This document shows, piece after piece, positions 22,690 to 34,182 of a DNA stretch of 64,000 nt (position 1 is the stretch's first letter; every line of letters begins with the position of its first letter). Under the pieces are notes generated by a model, which searched no databases, was not told the DNA's origin, and saw only the letters and a list, made by a program, of their open reading frames with translations. Made by a program: the position numbers and the translations under genes. Source of the DNA: Liolophura sinensis (lineage: Eukaryota; Mollusca; Polyplacophora; Chitonida; Chitonidae); contig NC_088299.1 in assembly GCF_032854445.1 (NCBI RefSeq), positions 10,347,608 through 10,411,607 on the forward strand, written 5' to 3'.

Positions 22690-22810
22690 TTTGTCAGTTA
22701 CTTGCCAAAGGTCATCGCGGTTTAATCAGGGTGCTCCGATTCCCTCCGCACTTCGCATGAGCGAAACATTCTTGAGTAAGGCGTTTACACACCAATCAAA
22801 TAAATAAATA
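22690..22810 (+). mobile_element. SINE, 3' part, diverged
   Basis: Ends with GAGCGAAACATTCTTGAGTA, AGGCGTTTACACACCAATCA and AAATAAATAAATA. Upstream body motifs (TTGCCAAAGGTCATCGCGG) are weak. Confidence 0.7.
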
Positions 22811-23099
22811 CAAACATAAAGATATGCTGAAGCGTGACTGCCGCGAATTAGGTGAGGTTTATACTATCTCGTTTAGTATGGATGTATGCTCTGGGTTTTT
22901 CAGTCATATGACGACGTGAAGTCGTTATGTACATATATTGTGTATTCTTCTGGCACGGCGAGTGCTGCCTCCACTAGAGTATCATGCCGAAGACACCAGA
23001 CATGGCACCCCACCTAGTCACATTATGCTGACACCGGGCCAACCAGTCCTGTTTCCTTGCTCTAACTGCTCATTTTATTAAAGCAATTTTAAAGCCTTT

Positions 23100-23530
23100 G
23101 ATATGACCCAATCGTATTAAGCAATGCTTAATATTACCGTTATTAAGCGATGTCTATACAACCTCGTGTTAACAGATGTTTATAAATACAACCTCGTACC
23201 ATTAATTGATGCTTGCAAAGCCTCGTATTTACTGATGTGATACAACCGCGTATTAATCCATGCCTATACAACCTCGTACTAACAACTGTATATCCATATT
23301 AACCATTTTTACACAACCTCGTGTTAACCGATGCATATAATTCAACTTCGTACCACTAACCAAGGCCGTACCACCAACCGATGTTTGCGAAACCTCGCAT
23401 TTACTAGTGTTAAATATACAACCTCATCTTAATCGATGCTTATAAATACAACCTCATTTTAACCGATACTTATCAATACAACCTCATCTTAACCGATGCT
23501 TATAAATACAACCTCGCGTTTCTAATCAAT
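23100..23530 (+). repeat. Degenerate tandem repeat
   Basis: About a dozen diverged units of about 30-45 bp built on ATACAACCTCGT, then ATTAACCGATGCTTATAAAT. The best-preserved copies are at the right end (about 23.40-23.53 kb). Confidence 0.8.
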
Positions 23531-23639
23531 GCTGATACGGTCCCTGGCTCAGGAGGTTCAGAACGTATAAATATACGTCATTTGTGAGGCAACTGGCAAT
23601 GATTCTGAACGGAAGTCGGAACTTGCAATGATTACTCCC

Positions 23640-23880
23640 TTGTAGATATTTATTGAACCTCAAATCAGGTTTTACTGAAAATCGCAAACAATGATTTCTT
23701 TGCCATTGCAGTGTGATTGAATGTTATGACATCACAGCATTTTGATTAATTCTAGACTAAAGGCATCTAATAAATTGCTTATGACGTGACTGCATTATCT
23801 TTCTTGAGTCCGATTAAGCCACGGTGCTAGGGAATGTCCAAGTTCCCATTCACTATTTAAGCATTTACAGTTACACCCCC
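23640..23880 (+). repeat. Unclassified dispersed repeat
   Basis: Collinear with about 43930-44110: TGACATCACAGCA/TGACAACACAGCA, TCTAATAAATTGC, ACTGCAT, then AAGCCACGGTGCTAGGG/AAGTCATAGTGCTAGGG and ACTATTTAAGCATTT/ACTATTTATGCATTT. A related piece lies at about 31200-31260. No coding potential. Confidence 0.6.
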
Positions 23881-24484
23881 CCCCACCCCTAACTAATGAA
23901 CAACAACAAGAATCCTGATTTCACCCATTGTACGTGACCATCAGCCAAGTGTCATACTGCATGAGGAAGTGTTGCATACTCTATCGAATTAAAATAATCC
24001 CAGTTGCACTTTAATTATAACTTTGCGTAAAGCAGAACGACATGTGCTGAACATTCTCGTCTTCATATGCAAAAGTTGGGCATTCGGCGTTAACTACCAG
24101 GACTGGCGCTTTCATAGCCACATCTGCTGCATATTTCGGGAACCTACGCAAACAGGTAGGCTCTATAGATCGCGTAAAAGAGAAATCTGTCTTTTATCAA
24201 TCAATGTTTAATGCAATCAATTTTTAAATGTACCTAAAATAACTGTCATAAATTCATAATTGATGCATACAACTTTGGCTGTGACCGAATGTCACGTAGT
24301 AATGTTCTTCTCTTGTGATCTGTATGTAGTCATGCAAACATCCAGGAATTATCGCAGGGTATATCCGTTACCGGCTATGTGTGACTTAACCCGGGCCTAG
24401 GGGCTCTCTGTTCATCGTGTTGAATTAGATCGCCACTTCGGATATATGAACAGTTGCAATCAAAACGCAAGTGAGATACATATT

Positions 24485-24790
24485 TTATTATCAACAACTT
24501 ATAACCTAGCATGGTACACAGTTTGAATACTGATTTCACTCAGTCACCTACATCACTGAAAACTGATGACTGCTTCTCTTTATACGACTCCGTCTTATTT
24601 TCGTACTTTATATGCTTTCTTAGCTTGTTGCTAGTTTGTGATAAACGTGGTTTTGGCAATTAGCCTCGCGATTATTAACCCAGAAGGTCCATTTTGGTTG
24701 ACGGCTGGTATACGAATGTCTGTTTCGGCGCATAGATTTACAGATGGCAGGAACTGCATGGGATCGAACTCACATCTAACACACATTCAG
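24485..24790 (+). repeat. Unclassified dispersed repeat, copy 2 of 3
   Basis: Longest match is to 29225-29575: GATTTCACTCAGTCACCTAC, AAAACTGATGACTGCTTC, a TTTTCGTACTTTATATGC-type block, then GGTTGACGGCTGGTATACGA and ATGTCTG. Same orientation as the other copies. Confidence 0.6.
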
Positions 24791-25266
24791 AACGGGTTCT
24801 AAATAAACATGGCTGAAATGGTGAGTGAATCTTGTGGAGCGATGTATACTGGTACCATGAGTTGATCATGACATTGATGAGATGTTACACATATAGATCA
24901 ACTATACACGTTATAGATAAGCTGTATATCTCGTGAACGCGACGTTATCTCTGAGACACGCATGGCGTGCGCTACGCCCTTATCAGCCAATCATACATAG
25001 CGGTTTTCTGATCTGACAATAGTCCTTAAAATCTCAGGGCGACACATACTCATTCTGCTATAACAATGTCCTTTTATTTCAAGAACGAAACCGTATAACT
25101 GTTAACACAAGAATATAATATGATTTACAGTATAAAGGGTAAGACCAGAGCAGCGACGATAGTGTGATAGCTGGCAAATAGTCACATGTAACTGGTGAAA
25201 TACGGCCTCTTGTCAATTTACCTCACACACCACCTAGCACCATGTCTTAAGCAGAATTCGGTGCTC

Positions 25267-25269
<3 letters not shown>

Positions 25270-25337
<68 letters not shown>
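25270..25337. repeat. (TA)n microsatellite
   Basis: Near-perfect TA run of about 34 repeats, followed by a short imperfect ATATAT/GCC tract to about 25375. Confidence 0.97.
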
Positions 25338-25340
<3 letters not shown>

Positions 25341-26047
25341 TATTATATATATGCCTATATATAATGTAGGCATTTTACTATTGTGTCATATCAAACTTGG
25401 CGCAGGCCTAGCACACTGTAGCTAGCCTGACATGAATATGAACCTGTTGCGAAGCTCATTACACGTACCCATCACGAATGGTGCGACAGTGATTCATATA
25501 GAAGGCTTAATGAATAGCATTCTATCGCTAATAGAATTATACTTGAGTCAGGCGAGTTAGATTTTGTTTTAATTACGTCCTGGGGATATAACTTTTTGCA
25601 CACTTTTTGCTGTCTTTATCACCTGACAAGAAATACGTAGAAGTCATTATTTGCTGGAAATGCGTGTAGTGCACGGTTCTGAAACACAGAAAAAAAGTAC
25701 TTACCAGGAAGCACTTCGTAGGCCTACCCGTCAGGAGCCTCTAAAACAGTGTCACATTTCAGAGTTGAAAGGTCACGGAAGGGCCTGTGATACACTGTGA
25801 GCGATGATTCAGTAGCTCTACTTGGGGAAACCTTCCCGCTGCGTACAACCAGAACAGACTGACGGACAGAGCGCTCGTAATCGCGGGATACACAACTACA
25901 GCTGGCTCGCTTGTTGAATTCTGTATTGCCACAGATTGTTCGTGTGCACTGCCTTGGGGGAAGCTACAACAGCACTGCACACGTCTACACTGGATACAGT
26001 TACACGAGGTTTACGAAATCAGTGTCGTGGACAATAGGGTACCAGCT

Positions 26048-29000
26048 ATGAGTCTGTTATTGTATGTGACTTCGGTCACCACCAGCAGGGATGTAAGTAT
26101 ATGTATATATGTGTATATATGTGCATGACTATATTCGAGTTCAGTGTTCTGTCTGAGCATGGTGAGGAAGAAAAAACGGTTCGTGTCTGCAGAGAGCTGA
26201 TATAGGCTGACTCATTTTGCCTCGCTGTTTTGTTACTGTTCTGAGATACATGATAACTGATCGCCTGTGCGATTTATATGGAAGCCTACTGGGGCTTCAT
26301 TTCACAAAGGGCTGCAGAGATATTGACGAAAAGGAACGGGAGGCTGGGGGGAGGGGTGGGGGATTGGTGTTGCTGGGAGTGGCAGTGAGAGACAGGAGCA
26401 AGGAGATGAGTTCCATCCAGAGGGCGTGGCAAAGGGAGGTCAAGATCGACCTGTAAACAAAATGCTTACGACTACAGCAGGGAAAATTGCCTTCTGTCCT
26501 GCAGTGTGGTATCACCAGATACACTGTGAGCCGCCACATGTCATGTGAACGGTTCCATTGTGATTGCATGGGTCTGCTTAAAAGCATGTAATGGACTTAG
26601 AGTAGGGACCTACTCTAACAGTTGGTACGCTGAAACAGTGACTCCTGTAGCACTGCAGACAGGGATCTCTGATCTAATAGCGGGGGCCTATGCAATTAAA
26701 ATTGAAACATGAGACACCCTGTAAGCTGGGCACCCGTTACAGCTCATGTGTTTTCTACACCTGTATATACTGAATGTACACGAACAAGGACACAAGAGTT
26801 GGAACTTACTCTCGTGGGATATACAAACGTCTGAGGACAGAGGATGTTTATTCCGGTGTTATACAGAACCGCTGTATTCTAAGAGATACATCTGCAGCCT
26901 CTTGTCCCAAGTCAGTCCAATCCACTTCAACGGCCAGACTAAGGCGTCTCGTATTTACCAGACAGTGCATGTAAATAATGATAACAACGGTAATCATCAT
27001 ACCGTTGACTGAGCGATTTAAGTCACCTCAGACTATTTGTTGCGTGACAAGTGAGGTCGTGTGTTCGAACCCAGCTCTGGCTGGGCTGCTAACGTTGGAA
27101 CCATTGCGTATTTGTATTAGTACAGTGATTTTCTTGGGCTCTGGAATCTTGAGCGCATCACTAAACTCGTGGGTTCGTATTCATCAAGCAACTTATTAAA
27201 GACTTAATCATAAATTGCAAGTGCTTGAACAGCCAACTCAAAACAGAGAACTCAAACTGTGGTTAGTACATTGTACTGCAGTAAAAAAAATCGTTTTTTC
27301 GTGGAACAAAACATTTTAAATGTAGCTGTGTTTGAACTTTTGACTTAAAGTCTTAAGCCGTTGAATAAAAATGAGAATTGAGAAAAGAGACATGTGGCTT
27401 AAAGTGTTGTAGCCTGATACATTACGTGATTTTGTCTCATCCACCAAATATTTTCGTTAAGGCTGCACGTGACTCTTGGAACAATACACGTTTTTCGTTC
27501 ACTAACTACCCGATTCTTACCATATAAAAGAATACAGCATAGTGAGTAAAACCGGAGTGGCCGACGAACTGTCCTTATACAATTTTAAATAGTAGGAACT
27601 TGCACGCTCCCAGCACCTTGGCTTGAGCAGAATTAGGTGAAAACAATGCAGTTAAGCGTAATTTATTAGATGTCACTTGTTTCCTGATTTGCATTTGTCA
27701 CATGTAGAATACCCTATTAACTTGTGATTCATACATTCAGAAAAGGTGCAAAAAAAAAAAATGTTTTGACACCTCTCCTGCCGCACGTGTGAAAATCCCT
27801 ATATGCGGTACACGAAATGCAGTATAAGGCCGTATGCATACGTCTGTGCATTAGATTATATATCAGGACATCGACTTTGAAATTTCATGCGGATTCCGTG
27901 CATTGAATATAGACGCCTTTCCTCTGACATAGTTATCAACTGATCTTGATGTGAACATTTTGATATATTCATGCGTGTCTGGCAGAGAACTGCTATATAT
28001 GAAGGGTTGTTTACTTGGATGGAATCAAGACGTCAAATCCTACATACGTGTAGCGTTCGTCATACATTTACAGGAATTGTAAAACAATGATCACAAAGTC
28101 CATTTCCCGTTTGATTGCTTTAAAGCTAATGTTCATACAAAAAGCGTATGGAGGCCTCGTCATATATTATGCAAATGAAAAATAAAGAGCAATCCAAATC
28201 AGAATCTTAGAATAGTATAAGACTAGTCTCATAAAACCGTCAGTGAATTTCGTTCTTCATTTGATTGATGTTTTTGATTAACGCCGTACTCAAGAGTATA
28301 TCACTTGTACGGCGGCCAGCATTATGGGGGGAGGAAACCAGTCACAGCCCGGGGGAAAGCCACCACCATCGGCAGGTTGCTAGAAGACCTTCCCACGTAC
28401 GGCCGGAGAGGAAGCCAGCATGAGCTGGACTTGATCTCACAACGATCGCATTGGTGAGAGGATCTTAGGTCATTGCGCCTCGCTGGCGTGCAAATCCCCT
28501 CGGCCACAGAGGTCCCCTCAGTGAAACTAAAATTGAAAAATACAGCTCTTAATGAACTCTAATACACATGCTTTGTGGCATAGATAATATTATGTGCAGA
28601 TAGTGGCACATCAAAGTACGCATATGTATGCATGTGCACCAGTTAACGTTTGCATGCCTAAATCGTGCTCTGAATTCACAAATATGTTTTTGTTGATCCT
28701 GTCTATGCAAAGCGAAAGACAGAAGTGCAGCACACAAAAGTAGTTTATAGACTGATACACGAGGTAGTGATTGGGTGTGAATTCGAAGCCAGTCTAAAGT
28801 TGTTACGGAATTCGGCGCACCCGAATACTGGATTCAGGTCAGCGTACTAATTATCTCTATAATTTATTGTTTTTAATTGGAGTCTCACGCCACATCAAAT
28901 ATATGCTCAGTTTGAAAGGTCCGTGTGAAGCATCATGATATTGAATGACTGCGTGATTATGACTTAACGCCAACCTCAATGACGGTTACCTAACAAACAC

Positions 29001-32000
29001 ACTGACATACATCCTGACGTAAAACCCACATGCATGCAATCAGGGGCCTCCGTGGCTCAGTCGGTTAGCGCGCTACCGCAACGCAATGACCCTGGAGTCT
29101 CTCACCAATGCGGTCGCTGTGAGTTCATGCTGGCTTCCTCTCCGGCCGTACGTGGGAAGGTCTTCCAGCAACTTGCGGATGGTCGTTGGTTCCCCCCCCC
29201 CCACCCCCTGCATAGTTGGGCCTGCATATATAGAACAGATATACATATTCTGACTATCGACAACTTATTAACAAGCACTGGTAGAAATGTGGATGTTGAT
29301 TTCATTCACTCGTTTAGAACATCCCTTGCATCTTTCTAACATCATTGAAAACTGTTCGCTGCTTACCAGGTCTTTGTATGAAACCGTCTAAATATCGTAT
29401 TTTATGTACTTCTTTCTCTTAGTTCTTTCTCTTAGTTCTAGGTGATTGTGTTGAACGCTGTTATGAGAATTGGCCGTGCGATCATTGACATGGAACGTCA
29501 GTTTTGCTTGGCGGCTGCGATGTATGAATGTCTGGTTTGACGCACTGATGCATTTAGTTTATAGAGCGAGTTAAGACAAAAGAACAGCAGAAAGTGTTGA
29601 AGGACTTATTAAAGGGACATACCACTGACGTCGAAACAGCTGTGCTGTTATTTTAGATGTCATCTACATGAAGTCCACATTTCTACTGACTCGTATCTTA
29701 CCCTGAGTGAAAGATCGAATGTTCGGTTTTATCCTGGGATTTCCTTCGACCATCAACTCACTGAAGTAGCTATATTTAGAAAGTCTGATTTTTTTAGTCA
29801 GTTATCTCCCCTTGTTGTCTAGACGACGGGAAATTTTCGGTCTACTTATTTTCGGAAACTTATGCGGTCTACCATGTGACTTCAGGTCTGCCATCGACAA
29901 TTACGAGTACTTTATGAAACATTATCAATAGAAAGGAAGACCGTATTTTGTTTACTAGACTTCTAATTCGCACTGGGGTGGGTGCCTCCGTGGCTCAGTT
30001 GGTAAGCGCGCTAGCTTACCTAGGGATCGAGCGAACGTTGCATTGTGTTAATCTTTGCGCTGCCTCATTTTGCATGTTTTCTCGTCTGGCGGACAGTATA
30101 GACGGTGACGGATTTCTCCCTATAATTCTCCTAATTGACATTTTCCAGAAAATTATAGGCTCAGAAATCTTAGTTAGGAATCAAATGCAACTCATTTTTG
30201 CTTTCGGCTGAACCAGATCAAAAAGTCTGAATTTCTTTCGGCGATATGACCTTTTAAGATTACGTGTTGTTGTATAACATGTATAATGTATGATTCCTCC
30301 GTTATTTAGGCCTACTGCAGATATATGAGTGATACTTTGCAGATCGGTAGGATTTATTTATTTATTTGATTTAATTTGATTTGTGTTTTACACCATGCTA
30401 AAGAATATTTCACTTATACGACGGCGGCCACCATTATGGTGCAAGGACAATGGGCGGAGGCCGGGGAAAAGATAGGATCATCGGCTCGTTGCTGGCAGTC
30501 ATTACCAATTATGGAGAGAGAGTCAGCATGAGCTGGACTTGAACTCACAGCGACCGCATTGGTGAGAGGCTTCACATTCATTGTGCCGAGCTGGTATGCT
30601 ATCCACCTATCCACCTGCGGTGTTTGCTCTAAACGTGTGTAGGCCTATGGGTGTGATATTTTACAGATGGCTAAGAAGAAGCCTGCATTATGTGTTGTAC
30701 GTAATGATGGGTGTGATATTTTGCAGATCGGTAAGAAACAGCAGAGGATAAAAGATGTCCTGGACATCAAGCACATTCCATACACGGAAGTTGACCTGGC
30801 TCGGGAACCAGAGGAAAAGGACAAAATGAGGGAATTGTGCGGGCTTCCGACAGCGCTTCCGCCTCAGATCTTCAATGGGGACCAATACTGCGGGGTAAGA
30901 CCGTATACACGTATGTACGACAGCCAACATGCGCCAAATGGCTTCAGAACTGCAATGTCACGGGAGATTTGACGTCACCAGTGAAGTATTATAAATAGTT
31001 ATTAATGGGAAAGTCTGCCAGCAACCTGTGGATGATCATGCGTATCCCCTTGGGTACGACCGGTTTCCTCTCACCATAATGCTGGCCGCCGTGTTTGAAG
31101 TGAAATATTTTTAAGTACGGCGTAAAACACCAGTCAAACAAATAGATAAATGACTATTAACATATTGCAATTTGTTTTACGTAATTCTGTGTAAGGTGTG
31201 GTGCATTGGGGCTGTATAAGTTGCTATTATTGAAGAATTTACATGAACAGTCCAAACCCTAACTGAGGTTGATCCACGAGAGGCGGCGCTCAGCGGTTAT
31301 ACGTGATGCCAGTTATGTCACACTGACTTCTGTAGTTTACACTTCTATTCATTTATCGGGACCGGTAGATCCAGGATCAATCCTTGATCGAGTCACACCT
31401 AAGACTTTAAATTTATTTATTGGATTTATTTGATTGTTGTTTACGCCGTACTCAAGAATATTTCACTTATACGACGGCGGCCAGCATTATGGTGGGTGGA
31501 AACCGGGCAGAGCCCGGGGGAAACCCACGACCATCCGCAGGTTGTTGGTAGACCTTACCACGTACGGCCGGAGAGGAAGCCAGCATGAGCTGGACTTGAA
31601 CTCACAGCGACCGCATTGGTGAGAGGCTCCTGGGTCATTACGCTGCGCTAGCGCGCTAACCGACTGAGCCACGGAGCCCCCCCCACTTCCTAAGACTCTA
31701 AAAGAGGAAGTTGTAACTTCCTCGCTTGGCGTTTAGCGTGAAGGGGATAGTGCAACGACTGGTTGACCCGTATCAGTATAATGGCTCGGGCGGGCCGTCT
31801 TACTTGCCTTCAGTAAGTTGTCTCAGTGAAGCAGCACTATATAAAAGAGCGGTGGAAATCTGTCCTGCAACAAGGAGGCACATTACACGTACATGCACCC
31901 TAACGATTCCTTCGTCGTCATATGACTGAAAAATTGTTGAGGTAAACCTCAAGCACTCACTCACTCACTCTATTCATTTATTTGATCGTTGTTTGATGCA

Positions 32001-33865
32001 CCACGCAAGAAGTTTTTACTTAGGGCCTATACGACCACAGCAAGGGTGATGGTACGGAAGACAGAATAAAGCCTGCTGTGTTATATAGCCTTAATTATGG
32101 CAAGGATATGTATCAGGTCCACATCAGTCTGCACGACTCTTAAAAAACAAATGCAGCTGAATTTAATAGCATGTGTTGGAATGCCTGGCGAGACGCCTAA
32201 GTTGAAGTAAAGATGAATTGAAAGAAATTGTGCAATATGTTAACAGCTTTATAGCTTTAGGGTAACTGCCAGAACCCGGATGTAGTCGAGACGGTAATAA
32301 GCCATTGTTATATGTCATACGCTGATAAGCGGAGAGACATGTAACAATGCATGACTGTCATTATATGCCTCTTTCAAAAGATTTCATGACTAAAACAAGA
32401 TTGATGTTTACCGTCACACTTTCTGTAGAACATACCGCAAATGTGATCTACGCCATCTGGAAAGAGTATATTCTCTTCACTGCTATGGAAAAATGATGGG
32501 GCCCGCCATTGTGTCATTGGGTTGTTACTGACATACAGGAACTCTCTAATGCTCCGTGTTAATCAAATGGTCTGGGTCCACACACTCAAAACAGGAAACA
32601 ATCAATTGAGCTGTCCCACAGAGATTAAAAGTGGGCCAGTTTCATCGACCTAAAACATAATTTCAGTTGAGAGTTTGACGTCCAAATTAGGCTACTGCAT
32701 ATACACTGAGTGGGTCTTGTGAAAAGAGGGGCTGCATGGCCAAGGCGATTAGCGTGAGAAGATCTGGCAGAAATCTGCGGATCGACGTGTGTTTCCCCCA
32801 GGCGCTGCCCGGTTTCCTTCCTAAGGCTGGCCGTCGTCGTATGAGTGAAATTCTTGAGTACGGCGTTTGAAAGAAATAAATCAAATCAAATATATAATGA
32901 TGACCATATTCCTATTACCGGTACCCTAATTTCCCAATCTTTTCGCACATTAAAGAGTAACTTTCAATGCAGTTATTTCTTGGTTATCCGGTGATTTGTT
33001 TCAAACGTCGTTTTGGGAACCGACCTTACAATTATTGACAGCTACAGCATTTGTGGAAGGCTAAGCAGAATTAAGTGAAAAAGATAGTGATGTTAAATTC
33101 TTGACTTCTCTGGTCTTGAATGCCCTACACCAGAGCAGCGAGGACAGTTTTATAGCTGGCAAATGGTCACAGATATAACTGATGATATAGGACCTCTTGA
33201 GCATTTGCCCCAGGATATATGTATCATCGTGGTCAGCATACGAACAGCTTATGTATCGGTAATCTACAACCGAGATACGTATTTCTGTATTAATTAGGAG
33301 GACTTGAAAACCGTAAGCTATGACTGGGTACCGATAATGTTGACGTCTGTACACTCAAAAATTAATCTGTTAATTCTAGTAATGCTAGAATAACATAATA
33401 CTGTGTCATATTCAACATAATATCCCGTTAGTCTAATAGAATCTTTATGTTGAATTAAATAGAATGTCTTTGTTGTATTTAACACAATAATCTGTTGCAA
33501 TATCAGAATACATTCTAGCATCACTCATACAACAGACTTGGCTGAAATTTACAGATAAAATTTGTAAAAGTGTAAGATCGGATCTCTCGTCAGGAAAACA
33601 TCTCATTTAGTTTATTTGGAATGACACCGGTGTAATTTCGCTTTTTTGTGGATTCTTATATAGTGATAGATACATGTGGATATTTTTCTGTTGTGAGTGG
33701 CCTTGAAAACCGGCCCATTTAACTGCAGATTGTTGATTAAAGAACATCCACTAAACTGTGATAGGGTAGTAAGTAGTTAATTCATTTATCTTTCAGGATT
33801 ACCAGGCGTTTGACGACGCCGTGGAAGAAGGGACATTGATGGAGTTTCTGAGGCTAAAAGCATGA
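26048..33865 (+). CDS. SH3BGRL3: SH3BGRL3-like thioredoxin-fold protein, complete
   Basis: Three exons in phase 0: 26048-26092 (15 codons, MSLLLYVTSVTTSRD, donor GTAAGT), 30727-30894 (56 codons) and 33797-33865 (22 codons plus TGA), total 93 residues, the same length as human SH3BGRL3. Matches include the N-terminal YVTSVT.SRD (human YSTSVTGSRE), then KKQQ, ALPPQIFNGDQYCG at the exon 2 end, and DYQAFDDAVEEGTLMEF at the C-terminus. The family is small, soluble and glutaredoxin-like but lacks the redox CxxC, and none is seen here. Roles proposed for relatives are in EGFR/SH3 or cytoskeletal signalling, which is not readable from this sequence. The ATG at 30667 is not the start: it lies inside a duplicated copy of the exon 2 acceptor. 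Introns are large (about 4.6 and 2.9 kb) and rich in SINEs. Confidence 0.93.
28259..28517 (-). mobile_element. tRNA-derived SINE, near full length
   Basis: Full order: tail end, ACGCCGTACTCAAGAGTATA, GCGGCCAGCATTATGG, GGCCGGAGAGGAAGCCAGCA, TGAGCTGGACTTGATCTCAC, GGTGAGAGGATCTTAGGTCA and a head ending in GGCCACAGAGG. In intron 1 of the SH3BGRL3-like gene. Confidence 0.92.
29042..29215 (+). mobile_element. tRNA-derived SINE with intact head, 3'-truncated
   Basis: Begins GGGGCCTCCGTGGCTCAGTC then GGTTAGCGCGCTACC (A-box TGGCTCAGTCGG), followed by CTCACCAATGCGGTCGCTGT and GAGTTCATGCTGGCTTCCTC. It breaks at a C run and passes directly into a different dispersed repeat at 29225. Confidence 0.92.
29225..29575 (+). 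repeat. Unclassified dispersed repeat, copy 3 of 3
   Basis: Longest of the three copies. Blocks include GATTTCATTCACTCGTTTAG, AACATCATTGAAAACTGTTC, ATTTTATGTACTTCTTTC and TGGCGGCTGCGATGTATGAA. It contains a duplicated TCTCTTAGTTCTT unit. Directly attached to the truncated SINE at its left. Confidence 0.6.
29980..30025 (+). mobile_element. SINE head only
   Basis: GTGCCTCCGTGGCTCAGTTG then GTAAGCGCGCTAGC: the tRNA-like 5' end of the SINE without the body. Confidence 0.75.
30353..30622 (-). mobile_element. tRNA-derived SINE, near full length
   Basis: Tail ATTTATTTATTTATTTGATT at the left, then TTTTACACCATGCTAAAGAA, ACGACGGCGGCCACCATTAT, AGTCAGCATGAGCTGGACTT, ACTCACAGCGACCGCATTGG and a decayed head. 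It is inserted between copies of the duplicated exon 2 acceptor of the SH3BGRL3-like gene. Confidence 0.92.
30640..30742 (+). repeat. 60-bp duplication carrying the exon 2 splice acceptor
   Basis: GGGTGTGATATTTTACAGAT at 30649 recurs as GGGTGTGATATTTTGCAGAT at 30709, period 60. The right copy is the acceptor used in the homology-based model (exon starts at 30727 with ATCGGTAAGAAACAG). The left copy supplies an ATG (30667) giving an apparent alternative N-terminus in frame. A third, diverged copy (GTGATACTTTGCAGATCGGTAG, 30329-30350) lies left of the SINE. Confidence 0.85.
31008..31152 (+). mobile_element. SINE, 3' half
   Basis: GTCTGCCAGCAACCTGTGGA, TCTCACCATAATGCTGGCCG, AGTACGGCGTAAAACACCAG, tail CAAACAAATAGATAAAT. 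Located about 115 bp after exon 2 of the SH3BGRL3-like gene. Confidence 0.88.
31407..31684 (-). mobile_element. tRNA-derived SINE, best full-length copy
   Basis: Reference copy for the family. Read on the minus strand, a tRNA-like head GGGCTCCGTGGCTCAGTCGG then TTAGCGCGCTAGCGC (A-box TGGCTCAGTCGG) and a B-box-like GAGTTCAAGTCC are followed by an unrelated body (GGAAGCCAGCATGAGC on plus; GCCGTACGTGGTAAGG, GGATGGTCGTGGGTTTCCCC, AATGCTGGCCGCCGTC on minus) and an (AAATAAAT)n tail. Length about 275 bp. No protein is encoded; mobilisation by a LINE is presumed from the general biology of SINEs, but no LINE is seen here. Confidence 0.95.
31972..32065 (-). mobile_element. SINE remnant, strongly diverged
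   Basis: ATTCATTTATTTGATCGTTG, CACCACGCAAGAAG and a TACGACCACAGCAAGGGTGA stretch echo the tail-side half of the SINE. Confidence 0.5.
32722..32890 (+). mobile_element. SINE with internal deletion
   Basis: A short variant head (GGGGCTGCATGGCCAAGGCG then ATTAGCG) runs straight into GATCTGGCAGAAATCTGCGG, the GGCGCTGCCCGGTTTCCTTC block, GAGTACGGCG and the AAATAAATCAAAT tail. The middle (AGGAAGCCAGCATGAGCTGG side) is deleted. Confidence 0.85.
32950..33220 (+). repeat. Fragments of dispersed repeats
   Basis: Two recognisable pieces. CTTTTCGCACATTAAAGAGT at 32940 resembles an end of the 53.6-kb MITE family. The stretch at 33127-33210 (CAGAGCAGCGAGGACAGTTT, TATAGCTGGCAAATGGTCAC) matches 25148-25230 and, inverted, 44170-44215. 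Confidence 0.5.
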
Positions 33866-33892
33866 TTCAGTATTACGGTATGTTCATGTAAG

Positions 33893-34124
33893 TACATATG
33901 TCTGTGGTATCCAGAGGATAGCAAAGTCCGTGGGAACACATCGTTAACTTGAAAGTTAGGTGTTTGTGAGAGAGTGACGTCACAGCGACTTTTTGACCTT
34001 AATGGTTGTACTTATGTCCTTGGTATCCAGAGGATAGCAAAGCCCGTGGGAACACATCGTTAACTTGAAAGTTAGGTGTTTGTGAGAGAGTGACGTCACA
34101 GCGACTTTTTGACCTTAATGGTTG
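33893..34124 (+). repeat. Recent 115-bp tandem duplication just after the SH3BGRL3-like stop codon
   Basis: Two copies (33893-34007 and 34008 onwards) differ at only a handful of bases. Each includes GGTATCCAGAGGATAGCAAA and a TGACGTCA palindrome (CREB/ATF-type site, by sequence only). It lies in the 3' untranslated region, starting next to a donor-like GTAAGT at 33888. Confidence 0.9.
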
Positions 34125-34182
34125 GCTGTTGACAAATTTCTTGTGACGTACATTATATTATGTTTTTTATATTGCGTACTTT

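Larger units (their letters stand above)
21701..26047. other. Intergenic region, repeat-rich
   Basis: No coding exon was recognised between the previous gene and the first SH3BGRL3-like exon. It holds three SINE fragments, degenerate tandem repeats (23.10-23.53 kb), members of two dispersed repeat families (22470-22620, 24485-24790; 23640-23880, 25130-25250) and a TA microsatellite. The promoter of the SH3BGRL3-like gene should lie near its right end, but no core element is evident. Confidence 0.5.

Noticed and set aside
29042-29075. Possible tRNA gene (GTGGCTCAGTCGGTTAGCG)
   Set aside because: It has A- and B-box-like motifs but no cloverleaf acceptor stem, and it is followed by the SINE body; it is a SINE head.
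30667-30972. Single-exon reading of the SH3BGRL3-like protein starting at 30667
   Set aside because: It lacks the conserved N-terminal beta strand, reads past a good GTAAGA donor at 30895, and starts in a duplicated acceptor. The exons at 26048 and 33797 complete the family's 93-residue protein.
31434-31672. Recurring small open frames with similar peptides at many loci (31.4, 34.1, 39.5, 44.4, 62.7 kb)
   Set aside because: These are chance frames in the SINE body, seen in both orientations and not preserved between copies.
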